A stretch of DNA of 64,000 bases from the NCBI GenBank assembly GCA_021405325.1, contig QWII01000015.1, forward strand, positions 124,001 to 188,000, written 5' to 3'. The translations under genes and the position numbers were made by a program. Every line of letters starts with the position of its first letter. The first letter of the stretch is position 1. The notes beneath the pieces are model-generated. The model was not told the origin of the DNA. It searched no databases and was given only the letters and a program-made list of their open reading frames with translations. Positions 58,601 to 64,000 of this stretch are shown in pieces. The DNA is from Caldilinea sp. CFX5 (GTDB taxonomy: Bacteria; Chloroflexota; Anaerolineae; Caldilineales; Caldilineaceae).

Positions 58601-60268
58601 CGCCTGTTTGCTAAAATAACCACGCAGGAGATCGACAAAAAGCCAGTTACTAATGCCCATCGCAAACGCCGAGCCACGCCCTTCCAACCAAAGCATTGAC
58701 GCTTGTGACTCGCCCCTCGCCACCCGCCCCTCGCCACCCGCCACCCCGCTATACGCCTTTAGTTCAGCGACGAGCCGTGATTTACCGATACCGGCCGCGC
58801 CGGCGATGGTGACAATTTGGCCTTCGCCGGCGACCGCCTGGGCCAGGGCGCCATGAAGCTGCACCATTTCCGCCAGGCGTCCGACCAGAGCCGCCTGGCG
58901 CCCCTCGACCCCGCGCACTTTCAGTGGATGAGTACGGAGGTGGACGGCGGCATAGACCGGGACCGGTTCTGCCAGCCCTGGCAGCGTCACCGCCAAGGCT
59001 CTGTAATCACAGAGACCGCGGGTGGTCAGGTAAGTGGTGCGCCCCACCAAAATCTGTCCTGGCGCCGCACGATGGCGCAAGCGAGTGGCCAAGTTGACGA
59101 CTGCACCCATCACCGTGACTGTGGCCGGGTCACCATGTCGGCAGTACGCCATGCCGGTTTGGATGCCGATTTGGAGCGATATGCCCACAGCGTCGACTTG
59201 TGGAATGAGGGCAAGCGCCAACCGTACGGCGCGTTCGGCATCATCTTCCTGCACCTGCTCACGCCCGAAGATGACCAAAATATCTTCGCCGACCACCCGC
59301 TCCACCTGACCGCCATAGGGTTGCGCCGCCTGTTGCACGATAGACAACAGGTGGTGCATGGCATCGGCCTGCTGGGCGGGATCGGCGCTCTCTGCGCTGT
59401 CGGTCAGGCCGATACTCACGACCGTCAAGACGCGAATGTCATCTTGGTGCGGCGGTGACGCTGGCGCCGGTGTGAGATCGATGATCGGCGCACGGGCCGG
59501 CAAGGGCAAGCGCCGTTCCCGAATCGTCTGGTGGAGCGCCGTGGTTTCGGCGTCCGGTGGCACACCTAATTCGCGGGCCAATAAGCGCTGACAGAGGGTA
59601 TATTGGCGTTCGGCGGCGGCTGGCTGGTCGGTCCAGCCATAAAGTTGTATCAGCCAGCGATGGGCCGGCTCGTTGAGCGGGTCCAAGACTAGCCGGCGCT
59701 GAGCATAGACCATGGCCTGCAAATAGTGGCCCTGGTCGGCATAGCCACGGGTGAGTAGTTCCAGCACCAACGCCATCTCCGTGCGCAATTGTTCACCCTG
59801 AAAGAACTGCCAGTCATCAAAGCCGGGGCTGTCGGGCAAGGTAAAACCAGCCAGAAAGTCATCGCGGTAGAGGTCGGCGGCGGCGGTCAGCAGAGGCAGA
59901 CAGGCCGGGCAGACTTCATCTACTGGGTGGCCGTGGCTGTGACAGGCGGCGATCAGGCGGCGGAAATGCTCGACATCCAGCCACAGGTTATCATCACGCG
60001 CAAAACTGACCTGGTCGACGGTGGTGCGGATCGCTTCCTGGCCCAACGTATGGGTGAGTGTACTGAGCATTCGGCGCAAATTGGCGCGCCCTTCGCCCTG
60101 GCTGGCTTCCGGCCAGAAGAGAGCGGTGAGGGCGTCGCGGCTGTGTATCTGGCCGGTTACGGCCAAATAGATGCCCAAGGCCAGGGCGCGGCGCCGTTCA
60201 AAGTGGACGGGTCGATCATCGCGCTCAATCTGGGGCGCACCCAGCAGATGCAGGCGCAGAAAGGCCAT
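55670..60268 (-). CDS. Giant regulator: BTAD - class III cyclase-like - AAA - TPR - DUF1349
   Basis: A 1532-residue protein read from ATG 60268 (GGAGA upstream). Order: SARP/BTAD transcription domain (residues 1-250; LALGIYLAV, YRDDFLAGFTLPDSPGFDDW); adenylate/guanylate cyclase-like domain (about 275-440; VERVVGEDILVIFGRE, GMAYCRHGDPATVTVMGAVVNLATRL); AAA ATPase (Walker A GAAGIGKS near 492; LVFEDLQWADALSL); a TPR stretch; and, in the last 190 residues, a DUF1349 concanavalin-like sandwich (MGGLLLWQDQANYLRLTW). The first metal-binding Asp of the cyclase appears replaced (VVSIGLTD), so catalysis is doubtful. The C-terminal beta-sandwich on a cytosolic regulator is unusual. Its 3' end overlaps the methyltransferase remnant by 13 bases. 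Confidence 0.88.
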   Translation of the reverse strand: MAFLRLHLLGAPQIERDDRPVHFERRRALALGIYLAVTGQIHSRDALTALFWPEASQGEGRANLRRMLSTLTHTLGQEAIRTTVDQVSFARDDNLWLDVEHFRRLIAACHSHGHPVDEVCPACLPLLTAAADLYRDDFLAGFTLPDSPGFDDWQFFQGEQLRTEMALVLELLTRGYADQGHYLQAMVYAQRRLVLDPLNEPAHRWLIQLYGWTDQPAAAERQYTLCQRLLARELGVPPDAETTALHQTIRERRLPLPARAPIIDLTPAPASPPHQDDIRVLTVVSIGLTDSAESADPAQQADAMHHLLSIVQQAAQPYGGQVERVVGEDILVIFGREQVQEDDAERAVRLALALIPQVDAVGISLQIGIQTGMAYCRHGDPATVTVMGAVVNLATRLRHRAAPGQILVGRTTYLTTRGLCDYRALAVTLPGLAEPVPVYAAVHLRTHPLKVRGVEGRQAALVGRLAEMVQLHGALAQAVAGEGQIVTIAGAAGIGKSRLVAELKAYSGVAGGEGRVARGESQASMLWLEGRGSAFAMGISNWLFVDLLRGYFSKQADENEAAIAQQVTATLAELVGQGQLTPDRRDEIEPLLHRLLAVRSPSDQVQPQPTLDPKQVRRRTAVAVQTLLVALAQAQPVGLVFEDLQWADALSLELIGALLTVLPGHALLLLCLYRPEEAQLAEPLRTFAQQHCPQRLTALDLEPLTQAESRQLVADLLALPDLPAPLQALTTDRTRGNPFFLEESVRALLDSGVIYQHEGAWQVRGAGLPAVPPTLQSIILSRTDRLTAPQRTVLEMAAVMGRFFRPRLLARMAGPTLDLATTLAALTTHAFIYQERTMPEAEYTFYHVLVRDAVYQALPAARRRALHQGAAEALEQLHAANLEPAIEQLAYHYDESRSQAKAIYYLLEAGRKAHRTYANAEALAYFHRAEDYLAQTGTGEMDPQQRLAMLDGISQVYATTGNLQQGEPYFQQALALAKAAALPPVDQVQRIFPFCHLLAWHGRHARVLALADEGLALLADDLTRPEALMLAALKSDIYFNRGQHHTAMVLIAQIVELLPELPYTRRLLATYNMVAMWSRYTKQIELGFDLLLGIEQKALAQADHWLVGYLHGWPVMFLYETIGDLKAVFASLEKVEQMATQTGDELLKIQAYTYRGIAHGWCCGEWAAAAAYAQETIRLTERADVPRKSAFAYIVLGLAHYCRQAWQDAITTLETARQIALATDFRADGPRRGDIGLAWSYLQVGRQAEAAALFRSVVVEEEADIESLHLITCALAGLAAAAPDPVYFQEECQQIAAERGGSKALPLLQWQPKPAQPAWRVAGEEWRVVDTDWQRLAEGWEWHDPFGDCSYTVDDNGLMIRAANYRDLWLNNFSAPRLLRPLYGPFALEASCTTAAADRPAMGGLLLWQDQANYLRLTWNTHGPGEINLLGCLDNRDLLLGRGTVADAQQVYLRFERIGRHVCALYSSDGATWYSVGDVAFAGADPLLAGPLAIGMIHRYVHAGGFTEGTAIRFASLTVEQLPATGGCLYAE

Positions 60269-60640
60269 GATTTGGTGATTCTCCGTATATGAAAAGTTGG
60301 ATAGCAAATTGTTTGCTCTCTGCCATTATAGCGCGTATCGTCGCTTTCGGCACGCTTATGCCATTGGTGGGGTGTATTTCTGTTGTGGGGCGAATTGGTC
60401 AACCTTCCAGGAAGGGGTCAGAACGTCTCTCTCTACCTAACTACGTTATGACCCCTCCCTAGAAGGCGCCCACCCCCAAGTTGAAATCCACCCCGATTGG
60501 AACGGGGCTATCTCAATCTACCCAAGAAAGTGGGACGCTTTTGGGACGGCTGCCGGTGTACGATCGAGTGAAGGATGCCAGCAAAACCAATGCAACTATG
60601 ATCCAATTCGCGGTCAACAACGACCGCAAGGAGATCAATT
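60269..60640. other. Gene-free stretch upstream of two divergent genes
   Basis: About 370 bases. A minus-strand TATAAT (complement of 60325-60330) with a weak -35 could serve the BTAD-cyclase gene. A hairpin GGGGTCAGAACGT (60414-60426) / ACGTTATGACCCC (60443-60455) pairs at 12 of 13 positions. No gene seen. Confidence 0.5.
60610..60636 (+). promoter_or_regulatory. Leader hairpin next to the ribosome-binding site
   Basis: GCGGTC (60610-60615), loop AACAAC, GACCGC (60622-60627), followed at once by AAGGAG. It closely resembles the leader at 61212-61235. Possible translational control of the secreted protein. Confidence 0.5.
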
Positions 60641-61138
60641 ATGAAACGGACCTTTGTCATTCCACTGGTGCTTGTGTTTGCGCTTCTGTTCGTCGCTCCC
60701 GTGTCTGCTGCGCCCCCTGTTATTGTGACTGGTCAAATCGACGAGAACTATCCGCCGTTCGATCCTTCCCCTTGCGCAGGCTTCTTGGTAATGGACCACG
60801 AAGTGGCCACCTACCGCCAGATGTCCTACTTTGACAATCAGGGCAACCTGTTGCGTATCACCATGCACGTCCAGGGCATCGATAGCTTCTACAACCCGGC
60901 GAACCCTGATAAGGTGCTGAGTGGCTCTTTTAGCGGCACTTTGGAGGTGGACCTGAACACCGGAGAGCTTGTGTTGGCATCCGGCCTGGCCGTACACATC
61001 ACTGCGCCGGGGTATGGAACGGTCTTGCAGCGGGCCGGTCGCTGGTTGCGCTACCCCGACAGCCAGTTTGGGGGGAAGAACTCCTTGCTTGTGCCGACAG
61101 ACATCGCACAGTTCTGCTCATTGTTGGCCGATGACTGA
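60641..61138 (+). CDS. Small secreted protein of unknown function
   Basis: A 165-residue exported protein with a clear Sec signal peptide (VIPLVLVFALLFVAPVSA, cleavage after Ala-Ser/Ala near residue 23). The mature part is beta-rich (MDHEVATYRQMSYFDNQGNLLRITMHVQGIDSFYNP; SGSFSGTLEVDLNTGELVLASGLAVHI), resembling a small calycin or sandwich fold. A hairpin and AAGGAG stand before ATG 60641. Family not recognised. Followed on the same strand by a lipoprotein peptidase gene. Confidence 0.7.
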   Translation: MKRTFVIPLVLVFALLFVAPVSAAPPVIVTGQIDENYPPFDPSPCAGFLVMDHEVATYRQMSYFDNQGNLLRITMHVQGIDSFYNPANPDKVLSGSFSGTLEVDLNTGELVLASGLAVHITAPGYGTVLQRAGRWLRYPDSQFGGKNSLLVPTDIAQFCSLLADD

Positions 61139-61211
61139 TCGGTCGAGCCACAGTAAGCTGATTTGTTCGCCCGTGTGGTACGCGGCAGTGAGACCCCACA
61201 CTGGCAAACTA

Positions 61212-61235
61212 TCGGTCAATGATGACCGAAAGGAG
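61212..61235 (+). promoter_or_regulatory. Leader hairpin next to the ribosome-binding site, second copy
   Basis: TCGGTCA (61212-61218), loop ATGA, TGACCGA (61223-61229), then AAGGAG (61230-61235). Same layout as 60610-60636. Confidence 0.5.
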
Positions 61236-61243
61236 AATGACCT

Positions 61244-62800
61244 ATGGTACGCATAAATTCTATGTTTACCATTTTACTGCTGGTAGCGCTGATCGTCAGT
61301 GCATGCCAGCCAATCCAGGCGCCCGCGCCAGGTGCGCTGCCTGAAAAAGTGAGTACCTACACCCCACGCTACGAACCGGCGGATTGCCCCTATGAAATCC
61401 CCGCCAGCGAGAAGGTGGAATGCGGCTATTTGATCGTCCCCGAAGATCGCAGCCAACCCGACGGCCCGACCATTCGCGTGCATGTTGTCAACTTTAAGAG
61501 CCGTAGCGACAACCCGGCGCCCGACCCAATCTTTTTGCTGCCAGGCGGCCCTGGCTCATCGCGTGGCCTCTACCTGTATTTGTGGACAGCCGCCCCCGTC
61601 GGCGAGATGATGCGCGCCAACCGCGACGTGATCATGATCGAGCAGCGTGGCGCCAACTACTCAGAACCGGCCTTCTATTGTCCGGAGATGGCGGCTGATT
61701 TGTCCACCTTGGCCGGCATGAGCTTTGCCGAGGAAATCCAATGGAGCCAAACGGCGTATCGGGCCTGCTACGACCGTCTGGTGCAAGAGGGGCAGCAACT
61801 TGCCGCCTATCGTGCGCTAGAAGGTGCGGCCGATGTCGCTGACTTACGCATTGCGCTGGGCTATGGCGAAGTGAATATCTATGGCGTCTCATATGGCACC
61901 TTGCCCGCGCTGCATCTACTGCGCGACCAACCGACGGGTTTGCGTAGCGTGATTGTGGACTCACCCTGGCCGCCCCAGGTCAATGAGATCAAGGAGATGT
62001 TGAATGTGACCAACGGTATGTTGAATGCAATCTTCCAGGCTTGCGCCGCCGATCCGGTTTGCAACGATGTGTACCCGGACCTGGCCGCAATTTTCACGCA
62101 AGTGCTGGCGGATCTACGGGAGCAACCAGTATCAGTAACCGTTGACGACGAGTCCGCGGGCGCCGTTACCGTCACCATCGACGACTTGAAGTTCATCCAG
62201 CATATCCGCGAGACTGGCTTTGCCGGTGACAATTTCACGGGGGTTCCCGCTGCTATCTATGCTGCGCATGAGGGCGATTTCGCGCCGGCGGCCAAAACTT
62301 GGCTCAGTTACTTGAATGGGCGCCATGGGGCAACCGGACCGGGTACAAGCGCTACTGCACTGGGACTCTATTACAGTGTGGAGTGTGCGCAAAATGGCGC
62401 CGCTACTGTCGAGCAAACCAAAGCCATCTATGCCGCGAGTGGCGCCAATGCTTCCCTGATCGACTACGCTGAACAATTTTGGGTGGAGGATACCCTGTCA
62501 GTATGCCGTTATTGGGATGTCGCTCAACCTGCACCCGCGTCCACAACGGCGCCCGCGCAGGGCGACACGCCCACCCTGTTTCTGGCAAACCGCTACGATA
62601 TTTTTTATGCGCCGGCCTGGAGTCGTGCCGCGGTCGAGCATTTGAGCAATGGCTACTTCTACGAGTTGCCTGCCAGCCATGGCGCTGTTCTGACCGAGTG
62701 TGGGTTGGACTTGATCGCCCAATTCCTGGCCGATCCAACCCAAGCGCCTGATGCCAGTTGTATTGACACGATGACGCCAACCTGGGTGCTGCCGGAGTAA
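61244..62800 (+). CDS. Lipoprotein alpha/beta-hydrolase, TAP/S33 peptidase-like
   Basis: A 518-residue lipoprotein: signal LLLVALIVSAC with lipidated Cys21. An alpha/beta-hydrolase of the tripeptidyl-aminopeptidase/proline-iminopeptidase type: oxyanion stretch LLPGGPGSS, VIMIEQRGANYSEP, nucleophile Ser in IYGVSYGTLPAL (near residue 215), a cap domain and a C-terminal TAP-like domain with the His region LPASHGAVLTECGLDLIAQFL. It would cut small peptides or esters outside the cell. AAGGAG lies upstream of ATG 61244; the codon usage is like that of its neighbours. Confidence 0.85.
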   Translation: MVRINSMFTILLLVALIVSACQPIQAPAPGALPEKVSTYTPRYEPADCPYEIPASEKVECGYLIVPEDRSQPDGPTIRVHVVNFKSRSDNPAPDPIFLLPGGPGSSRGLYLYLWTAAPVGEMMRANRDVIMIEQRGANYSEPAFYCPEMAADLSTLAGMSFAEEIQWSQTAYRACYDRLVQEGQQLAAYRALEGAADVADLRIALGYGEVNIYGVSYGTLPALHLLRDQPTGLRSVIVDSPWPPQVNEIKEMLNVTNGMLNAIFQACAADPVCNDVYPDLAAIFTQVLADLREQPVSVTVDDESAGAVTVTIDDLKFIQHIRETGFAGDNFTGVPAAIYAAHEGDFAPAAKTWLSYLNGRHGATGPGTSATALGLYYSVECAQNGAATVEQTKAIYAASGANASLIDYAEQFWVEDTLSVCRYWDVAQPAPASTTAPAQGDTPTLFLANRYDIFYAPAWSRAAVEHLSNGYFYELPASHGAVLTECGLDLIAQFLADPTQAPDASCIDTMTPTWVLPE

Positions 62801-62811
62801 CAACCTAGCCG

Positions 62812-62857
62812 AAGCGTGAAACAGGTGCAGTGAAAGAGCTAAACCTGTTTCACGCTT
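62812..62857 (+). terminator. Hairpin after the TAP-like gene
   Basis: AAGCGTGAAACAGGT (62812-62826) pairs perfectly with 62843-62857, 12 bases past the stop codon. Confidence 0.7.
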
Positions 62858-62891
62858 GCCACCCCGCTTTGATGACCACTGCCTGATTTCA

Positions 62892-63038
62892 TAGAACTTA
62901 CGCAAGCAGCAGGTGCCAGACCTCCGGGAGGTGGGCAAACGATCTTTCCCTGTGGCAGCACGTTGTGCCCACGGGGGTCCCTAGGGCGCGGAGGTCTGGC
63001 ACCGCGTTCTCGTCGTGGCTCGTCTTGCGTAAGTCCTA
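62892..63038. mobile_element. 147-bp MITE with TAGGACTTACGCAAG-type ends
   Basis: Ends TAGAACTTACGCAAG (62892-62906) and the complement of TAGGACTTACGCAAG (63024-63038) differ at one base. Flanks TTTCA and TTTTA are a nearly matching 5-bp duplication. The inner stem is GGTGCCAGACCTCCG (62912-62926) with 62989-63003, a different palindrome from that in the element at 4526, which has the same type of ends. It is in the 423-base gap before the last gene; nothing else was found there. Confidence 0.8.
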
Positions 63039-63223
63039 TTTTATTCACTGCCGTTTACCTCATCTACGTTATCAACCACCCGTCATACTTGCCGAACTCC
63101 CCCGCTTCCGGCATACTATAGGCTTACAATACTCCTTCTGAAAACGCGCTGCTTGCTGTTTTACACAGTGAGCCAATCGCTTTGGCGAGCGCAATCGATC
63201 CATTCACCAAATTGGAGACTCAC

Positions 63224-64000
63224 ATGACCAAACTCTATGATCTGTCACAGCCGCTCAACGCCGACTGCTCGTTCTGGCCCTTCTACCCGCCTTTTGAGGT
63301 GAAATACTTCAAACGCAAGTCCGAGCATGGCGTCAATGCCCAGTACATTATGACCTCCAACCACATGGGCACTCACCTGGACGCGCCAAAACACTTTGTC
63401 ACCAACGGCAAGACCATCGACCAATTGCCGCTCGAATGGCTCTATGGCCCCGGCGTGATTGTGGACTTGAGCGACATGCTGGATGACCTGGACATCTTCA
63501 CCCCGCAAGACATTGAAAAGCGCGTCGAAGTGTGCGACGGCGATATTCTGATCATCCACACCGGCTGGCACAAATATTCTTTCCTTTCGGAACAGGGCGA
63601 TGAGGAACGCTATATCCAACGCCACCCCGGCCCCCATCACAGCATCTGCCAGTGGCTGCTCGACAAGAAGATCAAGGTTTGGGGTGTCGATATGATCTCG
63701 ACCGATCACCCGATGAACCTGCCAATTGGGCGCTTCCTGGGCGCCGGCGGCTTGAATCACTGGAAGAAAGTGCGCGGCATCTGTGAGCAAAAATTTGGCG
63801 CCGACAAGATCGACGAACTCTTCCCCGAAAGCGCCTACCAATTGACTCACAACGCTCTCTTCCCTCATGACTGCGTCCATGTCGAAAACATGGGCGGTCA
63901 AATCGGCGCGCCCGAATTGCAAAACCGCCGCCTGACCATTGGCGTCTTCCCCTGGCTCTTTAAGGGTGGGGAAGCGGCCTTCTGTCGCGCCGTGGCGTTT
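63224..64000 (+). CDS. Cyclase-family metal hydrolase (kynurenine formamidase-like), partial
   Basis: 259 codons are visible; no stop before the window ends. ATG 63224 follows TTGGAGA. The family metal motif H-x-G-T-H-x-D-A-P-x-H is at residues 47-57 (HMGTHLDAPKH), and a later DILIIHTGWH and GVDMISTDHP are typical of the cyclase/KynB/isatin hydrolase family, which uses Mn or Zn to open amides or lactones. Substrate unknown; no tryptophan-pathway genes in view. Confidence 0.85.
   Translation, partial: MTKLYDLSQPLNADCSFWPFYPPFEVKYFKRKSEHGVNAQYIMTSNHMGTHLDAPKHFVTNGKTIDQLPLEWLYGPGVIVDLSDMLDDLDIFTPQDIEKRVEVCDGDILIIHTGWHKYSFLSEQGDEERYIQRHPGPHHSICQWLLDKKIKVWGVDMISTDHPMNLPIGRFLGAGGLNHWKKVRGICEQKFGADKIDELFPESAYQLTHNALFPHDCVHVENMGGQIGAPELQNRRLTIGVFPWLFKGGEAAFCRAVAF

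Noticed and set aside
60269..60640. Hairpin with GGGGTCA arms considered as another MITE
   Set aside because: No target duplication or recurring terminal sequence found.
1..64000. tRNA and rRNA genes
   Set aside because: Looked for T-arm (GGTTCGA-type) and rRNA-like stretches by eye; none convincing. A covariance search would settle this.

Overview
The window looks like a chromosomal segment of an uncultivated or little-studied Chloroflexota bacterium, most likely Anaerolineae/Caldilineaceae-like. This is inferred from moderately high G+C, very large BTAD/LuxR-type ATPase regulators with TPR tails, CHAT-domain proteins, secreted proteins ending in a YLP-type C-terminus, XisH/XisI and Uma2 family genes, and MITE-rich intergenic regions. 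No rRNA, tRNA or CRISPR array was recognised.

Layout. 0-6.7 kb: the start of a glcF-like gene (cut by the window edge), two non-coding element loci, mutY, a HigB/HigA-type toxin-antitoxin pair, a CHAT-XisH chimera followed by a MITE-broken xisI, and an FAD oxidoreductase. 6.7-18 kb: an enolase-superfamily enzyme, a surface protein, xseA without xseB, a CHAT-FGE fusion, and small metabolic genes (GNAT, RidA, DUF3237, SDR, SnoaL-like). 18-24 kb: two divergent giant signal-transduction ATPases. 24-30.6 kb: a cytosolic-looking trypsin-like protease with six lectin-like repeats, a nucleotidyltransferase-like protein, a beta-lactamase-family remnant, a secreted two-domain protein and dacA. 30.8-37.6 kb: a housekeeping run (rluB, cmk, pyruvate/branched-chain dehydrogenase E1 alpha and beta split by a broken AAA gene, a NUDIX-zinc ribbon fusion, hisD). 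37.6-47 kb: sulfotransferase, sugar/NAD-linked oxidoreductases, a PncC-NMNAT fusion, an SH3 lipoprotein and Uma2. 47-55.7 kb: a rifampin-phosphotransferase-like enzyme with its TetR regulator and a TetR-type operator, divergent from an allF/fdrA-allG cluster (oxamate carbamoyltransferase-type) that has been invaded by small genes. 55.7-60.3 kb: a 1532-residue BTAD-cyclase-AAA-TPR-DUF1349 regulator. 60.6-64 kb: two secreted proteins with matching leader hairpins, a MITE, and a cyclase-family (kynurenine formamidase-like) gene that runs off the right edge.

The strongest unexplained signals are non-coding. (1) Four MITEs with visible inverted ends and target-site duplications share parts in a modular way: one 29-bp palindromic core occurs inside two different terminal-repeat types, and one terminal-repeat type carries two different cores. 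(2) Two loci hold related structured RNA-like sequences, each preceded by a promoter; one promoter is a perfect sigma-70 consensus, and that locus ends in an IS200/IS605-like right-end hairpin although no transposase or TnpB/IscB gene is present. (3) Many gene boundaries carry long hairpins whose arms are built of 8-bp tandem units; the unit sequence differs at each locus but the period is nearly always 8. A period-7 version has even been absorbed in frame into allF. All family calls are by eye from sequence and were not tested by database search.
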